A DNA stretch of 64,000 nt from Sphingomonas aquatilis (GCF_014196115.1 NZ_JACIDB010000001.1:310001-374000), one strand, 5' to 3'; shown: positions 37,614 through 48,347, counted from the stretch's first letter. Program-made: numbers and translations. The notes: a model not told the origin generated them from the sequence alone.

Positions 37614-39158
<1,545 letters not shown>

Positions 39159-39187
39159 CCGGCCTCGCGTCTCCTACATGGGCCGCC

Positions 39188-39634
39188 ATGACCCCGATGC
39201 ATCTTGGCCAGACCAGCCAGCTGCCCGCTTCTCCCGAAGAAGCGGTGCTCGATTATGTTCCCAATCCGCGTCTCGGCACGACGTATCTCGTTCGGTTTGC
39301 GGTGCCCGAATTCACGTCGCTGTGCCCGGTGACGGGGCAGCCCGACTTCGCGCACCTCGTCCTCGACTATGTGCCGGGCGACACGATCGTCGAATCAAAG
39401 TCGCTGAAGCTGTTCCTCGGCAGCTTCCGCAACCATGCGGCCTTTCACGAGGATTGCACCGTCGGCATCGGTCGGCGGCTGTTCGACGAGATGAAGCCGC
39501 AATGGCTGCGGATCGGCGGCTATTGGTATCCCCGCGGCGGCATTCCCATCGACGTCTTCTGGCAGTCGAGCGCGCCGCCGGCCGACCTGTGGCTGCCCGA
39601 TCAGGGCGTTGCGTCCTATCGCGGGCGAGGTTGA
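39188..39634 (+). CDS. queF: NADPH-dependent 7-cyano-7-deazaguanine reductase
   Basis: QueF reduces preQ0 to preQ1 in queuosine synthesis. The 148-residue unimodular (short) form has the nucleophile Cys46 in [14 protein letters not shown] and the motif [20 protein letters not shown]. The start at 39188 gives the normal N-terminus. A symmetric sequence follows its stop at 39655-39682. Confidence 0.95.
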   Translation: MTPMHLGQTSQLPASPEEAVLDYVPNPRLGTTYLVRFAVPEFTSLCPVTGQPDFAHLVLDYVPGDTIVESKSLKLFLGSFRNHAAFHEDCTVGIGRRLFDEMKPQWLRIGGYWYPRGGIPIDVFWQSSAPPADLWLPDQGVASYRGRG

Positions 39635-39654
39635 TCGAGATCAGCATCATTGCC

Positions 39655-39682
39655 AGGTTGCACTGCAACATGAGTGCAACCT
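39655..39682. promoter_or_regulatory. Perfect 10-bp inverted repeat before the GT4 gene
   Basis: AGGTTGCACT and AGTGCAACCT flank the 8-base GCAACATG, and the left half is itself a smaller palindrome (GTTGC-ACT-GCAAC). It lies 20 bases after queF and 76 bases before the GT4 gene. It could be an operator for a repressor of the GT4/GH130 genes or a hairpin terminating queF; the sequence alone does not decide. Confidence 0.6.
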
Positions 39683-39757
39683 TTCGGCCGATCGGCTGTT
39701 CATCCCTCGGCAAGGTTGCGGCTCTGCCCGTAATGTTGCGCCAGCGAAGGATGAGGT

Positions 39758-42034
39758 ATGGTGACCACGGCAGCACAGGGTGACGCGATCCGGCATCTGG
39801 CCTTGATCGGGAACTTCCTGCCGCGCCAATGTGGTCTGGCGACGTTCACGACCGACGTGTGGCAGGCGATGCGCGATCGGTTCCCGGACGTGCAGGTCGA
39901 CGTCTATGCGATGGACGATCATCCGGGCCGTTACGCCTATCCCCCCGCGGTGACGGGGACGATCCCGCAGCACGATCTGTCCGCCTATCTTTCGACGGCG
40001 CGCACGATCGAAGCGAGCGGCGCGCAGGCGATCTGGGTGCAGCACGAATACGGCATCTATGGCGGGCCAGCTGGCGAGCATCTGCTTAGCCTGCTCGATC
40101 GCACCACTTTGCCGGTCATCGTAACCCTGCATACGGTCCTGGAAAAGCCGAACGCTGACGAGCGTCGCGTGCTGGAAGGCCTGTTGCATCGCGCTGCCAA
40201 GATCGTGGTGATGGCCGAGCGCGGTCGCGACATCCTGCGCCGCGTCTATGGCGCAAATCCGCGCCAGATCGCGATGATCCCGCACGGCGTGCCCGACCGC
40301 GCGTTCGTCGATCCCGAGACGTTGAAGCCGCGCTTCGGCTGGCAGGGACGCGACGTCGTGCTGACCTTCGGCCTGCTCGCCCCAGGCAAAGGCATCGAGA
40401 CGATCATCGAGGCACTGCCCGCGATCGCGGAGCGGCATCCCAATCTGCTCTATGCGGTGTTGGGCGCCACCCACCCCAATCTCGTTGCGCATGAGGGCGA
40501 GGCGTATCGCGATCGGCTGAAGGCGCTCGCCGATCAGCTGGGTGTCGGCGACAATGTCGCGTTCATTGACGGCTTCGTCGAGCATGACGAACTGCTCGAC
40601 TATCTGCAGGCCGCCGACATCTATGCGACGCCCTATCTCAACCCCGCGCAGATCACGAGCGGGACGCTGTCCTACGCGGTCGGTGTCGGCAAGGCGGTCA
40701 TTTCGACGCCCTACGTCCACGCGACCGAGATCCTGGCGGATGGCCATGGCGTGCTGGTCGACTTCCGCGACGTCGCCGCCTTCGCGCGCGAGATCGATCG
40801 CCTGCTATCGAGCAAGCGCGACCGGACGCGGCTGGCGCAGCGTGCCTATGATCGCGGTCGCACGATGATCTGGCCCCGGCTCGCCGAATCGGCGCTGCAC
40901 GAACTGGAGGTTGCCGTCGCCTCGCGCCCGCGCCGCCTCGCCCAGTCGGCGCCGCATGGCCTGCGCGCGCTGGAGCCCAATTTCGCGGCGGTCGAGCGGA
41001 TGAGCGATGCGACCGGCATGCTGCAGCATTCGATCTATTCGGTGCCCGATCGCCGCCATGGCTATTGCATCGACGATAATGCCCGTGCGCTGATGCTGAT
41101 GAGCGCGATGGACGACCTCGATCCCGTCGCGCGGGACAAATGGACGACGATCTATGCCTCGTTCATTCAGTACGCCTGGAATCCGGAGGCACGACGGTTC
41201 CGCAACTTCATGAACTTCGACCGGACTTGGTGCGAAGACGTGGGGTCGGAGGATTCGAACGGCCGCGCGATCTGGGCGCTTGGCGTCACGGCGCGCGACG
41301 GCAAGGACGCCAAGCATCGCGACTGGGCGCGGACAATGTTCGATCGCACCGCCAGCCTGGCGCTGGAGCTGGGGTCGCTGCGCGCGCAATCGTTCGCGAT
41401 GCTGGGTGCCGCAGCGATGCTGGAGACGTCGCCGGGGCATGAGCTTGCGCGATCGATCCTCCAACGCTTCCCGGACGATCACCTTGCACTGCTGGCGGCA
41501 GCACGCCGGCCGGAATGGCGCTGGTTCGAGATCGTGCTGGCCTATGACAACGCGCGCCTGCCACAGGCGCTGGTCGTTGCCGGTCAGGCGCTGGGCCGAC
41601 AGGATTTGATCGATTGCGGGCTGGAGACGCTCGACTGGATCGTCGCCAAGCAGACGTCGCCGGAGGGGCGCTTCCGCGCGGTGGGCACGGAGAGCTTCCA
41701 TCGCCCCTATGCCGATCCGTTGCAGTTCGATCAGCAGCCGTTGGAGGCGCAGGCGACGGTCGATGCCTGTCTCGCCGCCTGGCGGGCGACGAGCGACGCG
41801 CGCTGGGTCGCCGAGGCGGAGCGGGCGTATGGCTGGTATCTGGGCCACAACGACCTCGACCTGCCGCTGGCGACGGCCGCGGACGGCGGCTGTTTCGACG
41901 GCCTGATGCCGACCGGGCTCAATCGCAATCAGGGTGCGGAGTCGATCCTGGCGCTGCAGCTGGCAAGTTGTGCGATTTCGGGGCTTTCAAAGGCGACCCA
42001 AGGCGTGGCAGGGACATCGCGCGCCGTCGCCTGA
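39758..42034 (+). CDS. GT4 glycosyltransferase with C-terminal helical domain
   Basis: A 758-residue two-part protein. The N-terminal half (about 1-370) is a GT-B retaining glycosyltransferase: NFLPRQCGLATFTTDVW, VQHEYGIYGGPAGEHL, IPHGVPD, TFGLLAPGKGIETIIEALP, and the donor-site block with DIYATPYLNPAQITSGTLSYAVG. The C-terminal half (about 395-745) is helical with HGYCIDDNARALMLM and repeats of Trp/Tyr-rich pairs, like an (alpha/alpha)6 toroid. GH130 follows 53 bases later, and together they suggest mannoside synthesis and turnover. The sugar product is not known. The start ATG at 39758 is preceded by GAAGGATGAGG. Confidence 0.85.
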   Translation: MVTTAAQGDAIRHLALIGNFLPRQCGLATFTTDVWQAMRDRFPDVQVDVYAMDDHPGRYAYPPAVTGTIPQHDLSAYLSTARTIEASGAQAIWVQHEYGIYGGPAGEHLLSLLDRTTLPVIVTLHTVLEKPNADERRVLEGLLHRAAKIVVMAERGRDILRRVYGANPRQIAMIPHGVPDRAFVDPETLKPRFGWQGRDVVLTFGLLAPGKGIETIIEALPAIAERHPNLLYAVLGATHPNLVAHEGEAYRDRLKALADQLGVGDNVAFIDGFVEHDELLDYLQAADIYATPYLNPAQITSGTLSYAVGVGKAVISTPYVHATEILADGHGVLVDFRDVAAFAREIDRLLSSKRDRTRLAQRAYDRGRTMIWPRLAESALHELEVAVASRPRRLAQSAPHGLRALEPNFAAVERMSDATGMLQHSIYSVPDRRHGYCIDDNARALMLMSAMDDLDPVARDKWTTIYASFIQYAWNPEARRFRNFMNFDRTWCEDVGSEDSNGRAIWALGVTARDGKDAKHRDWARTMFDRTASLALELGSLRAQSFAMLGAAAMLETSPGHELARSILQRFPDDHLALLAAARRPEWRWFEIVLAYDNARLPQALVVAGQALGRQDLIDCGLETLDWIVAKQTSPEGRFRAVGTESFHRPYADPLQFDQQPLEAQATVDACLAAWRATSDARWVAEAERAYGWYLGHNDLDLPLATAADGGCFDGLMPTGLNRNQGAESILALQLASCAISGLSKATQGVAGTSRAVA

Positions 42035-42087
42035 TACGATCGGGTGACGACGTCATAACGACCGGTCGACGAGGGTTCTGAAGCGCG

Positions 42088-43368
42088 ATGGATCTGTTCA
42101 ATCACGGGTTGCGGCTGCATGCCGATCCGTCCCGCGTCGTCGTCCGCCCGTTCCACATCGCGTGGGGCGGCAAGGGCGGCGCACCCAATCGGACGGAACG
42201 GCTGGTGGGCGAAGTGCTTGCCATGTCGACGGAAGAGGCGCGCGATCAGCTCGAGGCCGTGCTGAAGGATTTCGAGGCACGCCACTGGCAGACCCGGCGC
42301 GTCTTCATGACGCGCTACGACGAAATCGAGGAGTTGCTCGGCCTCGACGGCACCGAGATCAGCGACGAAAAGCGCCAGCTGATCGGCGCCTATTTCTGCC
42401 ACGAATACAGCTATGCCGCCGCGGCGCTGATGAACCCCAGTGCGGTGCCGCATTTCGACCAGTCGGGCATGCCCGAAGGATCGATGCGCATCCTGATGAG
42501 CTTGCGCTCGGTCGGCGAGGGGCACATCTCCTCGGTCGCGTTCCGTGAAGGCATCATTTCGAACGGCCACGAACTGGAACTGGCGCCGGAGCCGCCCTTT
42601 GCCACCGCCACGGACGTGATCGGCGGCGAGGAAGAAATGCCGGCGGGGCCGGTCACGGTCTGGCGCCATCGCGATTCGACCCTGTCGGGCACGGTGATCT
42701 TCCCGATCACCCAGGCGCAGTCCAAGGGGCTGGAAGATCTGCGCATCAGCCACTTCCAGCATGACGACGGCAGCTTCGAATGGATCGGCACCTACACGGC
42801 TTATAACGGGTCGGTGATCCAGTCGGAACTGATGCGCACGCGCGATTTCCGCAGCTTCGACCTCGTGCCGATGTCGGGTTCCGCGGCGCGGAACAAGGGC
42901 ATGGGCCTGTTCCCACGCAAGGTCGGCGACCAGTATATGATGATCGGCCGGCAGGACGGCGAGAATCTGTTCCTGCTGAAGTCGGACAGCCTGGAGCATT
43001 GGGACGAGGGCGAGAAGATCCTGACCCCCGTCTTTCCGTGGGAGCTGGTGCAGATCGGCAATTGCGGTCCGCCCATCGAGCTGGACGAGGGCTGGCTGCT
43101 GCTGACCCATGGTGTCGGCGCGATGCGCAAATATTCGATCGGCGCGGCTCTGCTCGACAAGAACGATCCGTCGAAGGTGCTGGGCCGCACGCGCGAACCC
43201 ATCCTCGCCGCGAAGGATCAGGATCGCGAGGGCTATGTCCCGAACGTCGTCTACAGCTGCGGCGCGATCCGCCATGGCGACACGCTGTTCCTGCCTTATG
43301 GGATCGCCGACAGTTCGGTGGGCTTTGCGTTCGTAGCGATCAAGGACCTGCTCGCCGCGATGGTGTGA
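42088..43368 (+). CDS. GH130 family beta-mannoside phosphorylase/hydrolase
   Basis: A 426-residue five-bladed beta-propeller enzyme of family GH130. It has the family's RVFMTRYDEIEEL start, EGHISSVAFREG, RKVGDQYMMIGRQDGEN and the late block GNCGPPIELDEGWLLLTHG. GH130 members act on beta-1,2- or beta-1,4-mannosides, by phosphorolysis or hydrolysis; which one applies depends on phosphate-binding residues I cannot confirm. It follows the GT4 gene on the same strand and probably shares its transcript. Confidence 0.88.
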   Translation: MDLFNHGLRLHADPSRVVVRPFHIAWGGKGGAPNRTERLVGEVLAMSTEEARDQLEAVLKDFEARHWQTRRVFMTRYDEIEELLGLDGTEISDEKRQLIGAYFCHEYSYAAAALMNPSAVPHFDQSGMPEGSMRILMSLRSVGEGHISSVAFREGIISNGHELELAPEPPFATATDVIGGEEEMPAGPVTVWRHRDSTLSGTVIFPITQAQSKGLEDLRISHFQHDDGSFEWIGTYTAYNGSVIQSELMRTRDFRSFDLVPMSGSAARNKGMGLFPRKVGDQYMMIGRQDGENLFLLKSDSLEHWDEGEKILTPVFPWELVQIGNCGPPIELDEGWLLLTHGVGAMRKYSIGAALLDKNDPSKVLGRTREPILAAKDQDREGYVPNVVYSCGAIRHGDTLFLPYGIADSSVGFAFVAIKDLLAAMV

Positions 43369-43604
43369 GCGGGTCGAGTTTCGGCACTGTCACCCGTCGT
43401 CCCGGCGCAGGCTTGGGTAGAGCCTTTGAGCGTGGCAGCGGTGCGCCGTCATCGCCTTAGAGCCGGAGGCCATGACCTAGAACCGTTCGTGCTGAGCTTG
43501 TCGAAGCACAGGTGCCCGCAAGTGCCGACCTCGCTTGTGGCACCCCGCCCTTCGACAGGCTCAGGGCGAACGGAGAAGGGGGATTAACGCCATCTCATCA
43601 CGCT
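43369..43604. other. Repeat-rich spacer
   Basis: A gap between the GH130 gene and a possible small minus-strand gene. It holds a half-palindrome (GTCGTCCCGGCGCAGG, about 43396) and the repeat at 43483-43573. No gene is recognised. Confidence 0.5.
43483..43573. repeat. Inverted repeat (CTGTCGAAGGG type), diverged copy
   Basis: CCGTTCGTGCTGAGCTTGTCGAAG at the left and CCCTTCGACAGGCTCAGGGCGAACGG at the right are inverted relatives of the perfect palindrome at 4038-4103, here with a longer 40-base middle and several mismatches on the left arm. Confidence 0.7.
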
Positions 43605-43793
43605 CTAGCGCGCGTCGCGAGAGTCGCGCGTGGCGGGAATCTGCGACAATTTGGTCAGCAGCAGAGGAATGTCGTCGGTGATGAACGTGTCGGTCGGCAC
43701 GGGCATGCTACGACGCAGCGTACGGCCAACGGTGCTGAACCGATCGCGATGCTGCTGTGCTGACGATGTCACGACTGACCCCAAATGACGCAT
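43605..43793 (-). CDS. Small hypothetical protein
   Basis: A 62-residue minus-strand frame from ATG 43793, downstream of the OPT transporter gene on the same strand. It reads MRHLGSVVTSSAQQHRDRF, then a basic segment and PVPTDTFITDDIPLLLTKLS. The mix of charged and hydrophobic residues looks like real coding, but I recognise no family. It is uncertain. Confidence 0.35.
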   Translation of the reverse strand: MRHLGSVVTSSAQQHRDRFSTVGRTLRRSMPVPTDTFITDDIPLLLTKLSQIPATRDSRDAR

Positions 43794-43916
43794 ACGGCAA
43801 ACCCGGCGATCGCCGGCCGGGGGGGGGATGGCTGGGCGATCACCGGGTTCTGAGTGCATAACGGCGTGCATCGGTAAGGGTTCCCGGCGCGACGAACGGT
43901 TCGTCGCTTTTTGGGA

Positions 43917-45896
43917 TCAGGGCTGCGTCACCGATCGGCGTGTCAGGCGATAGAGGCCCGCGACCAGCGCCAGGAAGGCGATCGTGCCGCCGATCAGCGC
44001 GATCGTGTCGAACCCCGCCGGCGCGATCGCCAATGGCGCGTCGGACCCGGTGACATAGACGATGACGGCGAAGGCGACGCCCCACAGGCTTTCGCCGACG
44101 ATCATGCCGGTCGCGGTGAGCACGCCCATGCGCCTGGCGAATTCGACGTCGGGCGTGCGGTCCGCCCAGCGGTCGTACAAAGCGCCGATCACCGCGCCGA
44201 GCACGACCGGCAGCGTCACCGCCATCGGCAGATAGACGCCGAGGCCGACGCCGAGCGGCGGCAGGCGGAGCTTGCCGGTGCGGCCCAGCGTCTCGTCGAG
44301 CGCGATCACGCCGACGCCGATGAGGGCGCCGTAACCGATCATCGCCCAATTGAGGTTGCCGCCGAGCACGCCCTTCGCCAGCGCGGAGATCAGCGCTGCC
44401 TGCGGGGCGGCGAGTGCATTGGGCCCGGCGCCCGGCGCGCCCTGGAACCCGAGGGTCGTGGCGAGCAGTTCGAGCACGGGCGGCACGACCAGACTGCCGA
44501 AGATGACGCCGAAGATCAGCGCGACCTGCTGCTTCCAGGGCGTTGCGCCGACCAATTGGCCGGTCTTGAGGTCCTGCAGGTTGTCGTTGGAGATGGTCGC
44601 GACGCCGAAGACGATACCGGTGACGATCAGCGCATAGGCGACGAGCGCCTGCGTCGTGTCCGCGCCCGCACCGCGCCCGAACAGGCCGACCAGCATTAAC
44701 GAGGCGGCGAGGACGGAGAGGATGCCGATCCCCGACACCGGACTGTTCGATGCGCCGATCAGGCCCGCCATATAGCCGCACACCGCCGCGATCACGAGGC
44801 CGAGGACGAGTACGAACACCAACGCGCCGGCGATCAGCACGACCGCCGATCCCGCCAGCGGCCCCCCTGCGATCACCGACCAGAGCAGGCCCGCGATCGG
44901 CACCAAAGTCGCGAGGCTGACGATTGCGACGATACCGATCGGCAGATCGCGCTCGCCCAGCGCCAACGTCGCGCCGCTGCGCTTGGCTGCGCTGGCCGCG
45001 ATCGACGAGCGGATGCCGGCGATCACCGGCCCGATGATCTTGAGAAGCGTCCAGATCGCCGCAACGCCGATGACGCCCGCGCCCAGGAAACGCACGTCGG
45101 TGTGGAATACGCCGCCGACCCAAGCCTCCAGGCCGACGCCGGCCGCGGCAGGCGACAGGCCGGTGAGGATCGGCAGGGCGACCCACCAGCCGATGACGAC
45201 GCCGGCGAACATCGCGAGGCCGACCGACAGGCCGACCAGATGCCCGGCACCGATCAGCGCGAACGAGAGGCCGCCGGAGATTGCGGTCGCGCCGCTGCCG
45301 ACGCGGAAGAACTGCGCCGCCTCTGCAACGACCAGCTTTGTCTGGGTGAGCAGTGCGAAGCCGGCCGAGACGATCGCGTTGACGACGATGAGCTTGAGGC
45401 CCTTGCCACTTTCCGCTTCGCCCGCCCGGTTGCCGGCGCCGACCATCAGCACTTCGGCGGCGGCGCGGCCTTCGGGATAGGGCAGGTCGGTATCGACCAC
45501 GAGCGCGCGGCGCAGCGGCACCGAGAACATGACGCCGAGGATGCCGCCGGTCATCGTGATCCCGGCAGTGAGCAAATAGGGGAACCCCTGCCACCAGCCG
45601 ATCATCACGAGGCCGGGGAGCACGAAGATGATCGCCGCCAATGTGCCCGCCGCCGACGCGACCGTCTGGACGATGTTGTTTTCGAGGATCGTCGCGCCCG
45701 GCAGATAGCGCAGGATCGCCATCGAGATGACCGCGGCCGGGATCGACGTCGCAAAGGTGAGGCCGACCTTCAGCCCGAGATACACGTTCGCCGCGGTGAA
45801 CAGCAACGTGATGAGCCCGCCGAGCAGGATGCCGCGAACGGTGAGTTCGGCGACGGGCGTCGTGCGGTCGGACCGGGGGGAGGGGGCGGTGGCCAT
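43917..45896 (-). CDS. OPT-family oligopeptide transporter
   Basis: A 659-residue membrane protein with about 14-16 hydrophobic helices. It belongs to the oligopeptide transporter (OPT) family by its N-terminus TVRGILLGGLITLLFTAANVYLGLKVGLTF, LPYPEGRAAAEVL and GLIGASNSPVSGIGI. OPT proteins import peptides or peptide-like metal chelates. The start at 45896 (MATAPSPRSDR) begins just before the first helix; the open frame continues further upstream only because it is antisense to hom. It is divergent from hom, with 138 bases between start codons. Confidence 0.93.
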   Translation of the reverse strand: MATAPSPRSDRTTPVAELTVRGILLGGLITLLFTAANVYLGLKVGLTFATSIPAAVISMAILRYLPGATILENNIVQTVASAAGTLAAIIFVLPGLVMIGWWQGFPYLLTAGITMTGGILGVMFSVPLRRALVVDTDLPYPEGRAAAEVLMVGAGNRAGEAESGKGLKLIVVNAIVSAGFALLTQTKLVVAEAAQFFRVGSGATAISGGLSFALIGAGHLVGLSVGLAMFAGVVIGWWVALPILTGLSPAAAGVGLEAWVGGVFHTDVRFLGAGVIGVAAIWTLLKIIGPVIAGIRSSIAASAAKRSGATLALGERDLPIGIVAIVSLATLVPIAGLLWSVIAGGPLAGSAVVLIAGALVFVLVLGLVIAAVCGYMAGLIGASNSPVSGIGILSVLAASLMLVGLFGRGAGADTTQALVAYALIVTGIVFGVATISNDNLQDLKTGQLVGATPWKQQVALIFGVIFGSLVVPPVLELLATTLGFQGAPGAGPNALAAPQAALISALAKGVLGGNLNWAMIGYGALIGVGVIALDETLGRTGKLRLPPLGVGLGVYLPMAVTLPVVLGAVIGALYDRWADRTPDVEFARRMGVLTATGMIVGESLWGVAFAVIVYVTGSDAPLAIAPAGFDTIALIGGTIAFLALVAGLYRLTRRSVTQP

Positions 45897-46034
45897 GGAT
45901 CGGGGCGCTCGTCGGCAAAGGGAGGTGTCGTGTGGTTCTGCACGTCGCATGGCGGATCGGCAATGGCGGGTGTCCGCGCGACATAAGCTTGCGCTATCTC
46001 GACAGCGGACGCTGCTTTCCGCTAGGCGGCGGCC

Positions 46035-47330
46035 ATGACCACGAACACACCCTTGCGCGTCGCCTTGTCCGGTCTCGGTACGGTCGGCGGCGGCGTCATC
46101 CGCCTGCTCGATGCGAACCGCGACCTCATCACCCGCCGCGCGGGCCGCGGGATCGAGGTGGTGGCGGTATCCGCCCGCGATCGCAGCAAGGACCGTGGGA
46201 TCGACCTGACCCGCTTCGACTGGGTGGACGACACGCGCGAATTGGCGTCGCACCCGCAGGCGGATGTGGTGGTGGAGCTGGTCGGCGGCTCCGACGGCCC
46301 GGCGCTGACGCTCGCCCGCTCGACGCTGGCGGCGGGCAAGGGCTTCGTCACCGCGAACAAGGCGATGCTGGCGCACCATGGCCTGGAACTGGCCAGCGCG
46401 GCGGAGGCGGCGGGCGTGCCGCTGAAGTTCGAGGCGGCGGTCGCGGGCGGCATCCCGGTGATCAAGGGGCTGCGCGAGGGCGCTGCCGCCAATGCGATCG
46501 GCCGGGTGTACGGCATTCTCAACGGCACGTGCAATTTCATCCTGTCCAAGATGGAAGCCGAGGGCCGCGATTTCGCCGAGGTGCTCGCCGAGGCGCAGGC
46601 GCTGGGCTATGCCGAGGCGGATCCGAGCTTCGATATCGATGGCGTCGATGCGGCCCACAAATTGTCGATCCTGGCGAGCATCGCCTTTGGCACGCGGCCG
46701 GCGTTCGCGGATGTGGCGGCGACGGGCGTGCGCCATGTGATCGCGGCGGACATCGCGGAGGCGGCGGCGCTGGGGTATAAGGTTCGCCTCGTCGGGGTCG
46801 CCGAATCCGGCGCGAACGGGCTGTTCCAGCGCGTCCATCCGCATCTGGTGCCGATCGACCATCCGCTCGCCCATGTCACCGGGTCGCTCAACGCGGTGGT
46901 GGCGGAGGGCAATTTCGTCGGCCGGCTGTTCTTCCAGGGCGCCGGCGCGGGCGAGGGGCCGACCGCGAGCGCGGTGGTCGCCGACCTGATCGATATCGCG
47001 CGGGGCGAGTTCGGCCCGCCCTATGCAATGCCCGCCGCCTCGCTGACCGCCGAGCCGAAGGCGGACAGCGGCGAACGCCGTGCCCGCGCCTATCTGCGCT
47101 TCACCGTCGAGGACAAGGTGGGCGTGCTCGCCGAGATCGCCGCGGCAATGCGCGATGCCGGCGTGTCGATCGAAAGCCTGATCCAGCGCGGCGTCGCCGC
47201 CGACGGCAGCGTCATCGTCGCGATCGTGACGCACGAAGGGCCGGAACGCAGCGTCGCGCATGCGCTGGAGAAGCTGCGCGGATCGCAGAGCCTTGCCGGC
47301 CAGCCTTTGTGGATGCCGATCCTGGGGTGA
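46035..47330 (+). CDS. hom: Homoserine dehydrogenase
   Basis: Hom reduces aspartate semialdehyde to homoserine, feeding methionine, threonine and isoleucine. The 431-residue protein has a Rossmann motif LSGLGTVGGGVIRLL (about 10-24), TANKAMLAHHG, YGILNGTCNFILSKM and EAQALGYAEADPSFDIDGVDAAHKL (cited in part). A C-terminal ACT domain (about 350-431, KVGVLAEIAAAMRDAGVSIES) suggests feedback control by threonine. The gene is close to metC and metZ in function though not in the same operon. Confidence 0.96.
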   Translation: MTTNTPLRVALSGLGTVGGGVIRLLDANRDLITRRAGRGIEVVAVSARDRSKDRGIDLTRFDWVDDTRELASHPQADVVVELVGGSDGPALTLARSTLAAGKGFVTANKAMLAHHGLELASAAEAAGVPLKFEAAVAGGIPVIKGLREGAAANAIGRVYGILNGTCNFILSKMEAEGRDFAEVLAEAQALGYAEADPSFDIDGVDAAHKLSILASIAFGTRPAFADVAATGVRHVIAADIAEAAALGYKVRLVGVAESGANGLFQRVHPHLVPIDHPLAHVTGSLNAVVAEGNFVGRLFFQGAGAGEGPTASAVVADLIDIARGEFGPPYAMPAASLTAEPKADSGERRARAYLRFTVEDKVGVLAEIAAAMRDAGVSIESLIQRGVAADGSVIVAIVTHEGPERSVAHALEKLRGSQSLAGQPLWMPILG

Positions 47331-47349
47331 CGTTCGCCGTTTCGAGGAA

Positions 47350-47396
47350 GATGGACGACAGGAACACCTGAACGGAAACGGTCGGGGTTATCGTTT
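47350..47396 (-). repeat. Conserved ~47-bp intergenic element, copy 2
   Basis: Reverse complement of the element at 35408-35455: read on the minus strand it gives ACCCCGACCGTTTCCGTT, then CAGGTGTTC. It starts 20 bases after the hom stop, so it lies against the end of hom and points into it. The downstream gene (47486) is convergent. Confidence 0.6.
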
Positions 47397-47446
47397 GGGG
47401 CAGTGTCCCACGGCTCATCGTTGGCGCGTGTTGCTCCCGCCATTTT

Positions 47447-47474
47447 CGTTTTCCCGGCGTGCGCCGGGATGACG
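47447..47474. terminator. GC hairpin between convergent genes
   Basis: TTCCCGGCG and CGCCGGGA form a hairpin with loop TG, continuing as CGTTTT/GATGACG-type flanks. It is a single unit of the CGTCATCCCGGCG repeat class and sits between hom and the convergent exported-protein genes, so it probably terminates one or both. Confidence 0.55.
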
Positions 47475-47485
47475 AAGATGGAGGG

Positions 47486-47923
47486 TTACGGCTTGACCGT
47501 CACGGCGCCCGTGGACGGCGGGTCGTCGAGCGGGATGGCGATGCGGCCGCGTTTGTCGGGTTTCTTGGCGAAGGCGGATTTGAGTGCTTTCGCCGCGGCG
47601 ATCGCCATCGGCACGATCGGCGGGCCGAAGCCCACCGTGCAGCCGCCCTGGCGTGCAGCGCAGGGCGTTCCCTGCAATTCCAGCGCGCGAACGCTCGACA
47701 GTTCGGGGTTGGCGCCGCGGCCGGGGGCGGGGTCGCGCTCCTCGGGCAGGGGCAGGCGATTGCCGGTGTCGCCGTTGCCGCAGACGACGATCGAGCCCTT
47801 GTCGTCGGGCTGGCCGCATTGCTTGGCGAGGATCGAGAAGCGCTGCGGCGTGGTGGCGGGTTGCGGGGCGGTGGCCGGCTGCGTCGCGGCCGCGGCCTGC
47901 AAAGCGAAGGCGAGCAGGATCAT
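47486..47923 (-). CDS. Small exported protein, VVCG-motif family (third of three)
   Basis: A 145-residue protein with an N-terminal hydrophobic segment that looks like a signal peptide (LLAFALQAAAATQ). It carries CGQPDDKGSIVVCGNGDTGNRLPLPEE: two cysteines around the phrase IVVCG. This motif recurs in the next gene upstream (ITVCGRRRADRFRVP), so the two are likely paralogues. The N-terminal ATG overlaps the previous stop (47920-47923). No function is known to me; the location is probably periplasmic. Confidence 0.7.
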   Translation of the reverse strand: MILLAFALQAAAATQPATAPQPATTPQRFSILAKQCGQPDDKGSIVVCGNGDTGNRLPLPEERDPAPGRGANPELSSVRALELQGTPCAARQGGCTVGFGPPIVPMAIAAAKALKSAFAKKPDKRGRIAIPLDDPPSTGAVTVKP

Positions 47924-48267
47924 GGCGCCAGCGGCCGGTCGGTGGTGCCGGTCAGGCCGTTGCGACTGCTCATCGTGACACCCGCCATGCCGCCGCCGAC
48001 CTTGAAGGGCGAGAGTTCCTCGACCGGATTGGTACGGTGGAGCAGGCGGTCGCGCTCGACGGCGACCGCTTCGTAGCGCGGATCACCGGCATCGTGGACG
48101 ATCAGCGGCACGCGGAAGCGGTCGGCGCGGCGACGACCGCAGACGGTGATGTCGGTCGTGTTGGGATCGGCGACGCAGCGTTCGCCGGCGATCACGTCGC
48201 GCGATCGCCCGATCAGCCCCTGCGCATCGTCTCCCGCCTGTACGGCCAGCAGCATCATCCAGATCAT
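47920..48267 (-). CDS. Small exported protein, VVCG-motif family (second of three)
   Basis: A 115-residue protein starting with a short hydrophobic segment (MIWMMLLAVQAG). It has a cysteine pair as CVADPNTTDITVCGRRRADRFRVP, matching the motif of the downstream neighbour. Start and stop overlap that neighbour by four bases, so both are translated together. No known function. Confidence 0.7.
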   Translation of the reverse strand: MIWMMLLAVQAGDDAQGLIGRSRDVIAGERCVADPNTTDITVCGRRRADRFRVPLIVHDAGDPRYEAVAVERDRLLHRTNPVEELSPFKVGGGMAGVTMSSRNGLTGTTDRPLAP

Positions 48268-48347
48268 GCATCCCCCCTCATGCGGGCAGGGCCTATCGTC
48301 GCGGGTCGATCGCGTTCGGTCAATCGTCTCCGATCAGTCGCCCCCGA

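Noticed and set aside
43917..47261. A minus-strand open frame of over 1100 codons spanning the OPT gene and the antisense of hom
   Set aside because: Only the part from 45896 down encodes membrane helices of the OPT family. The upstream part mirrors hom on the other strand and is arginine/alanine-rich, a high-GC artefact.
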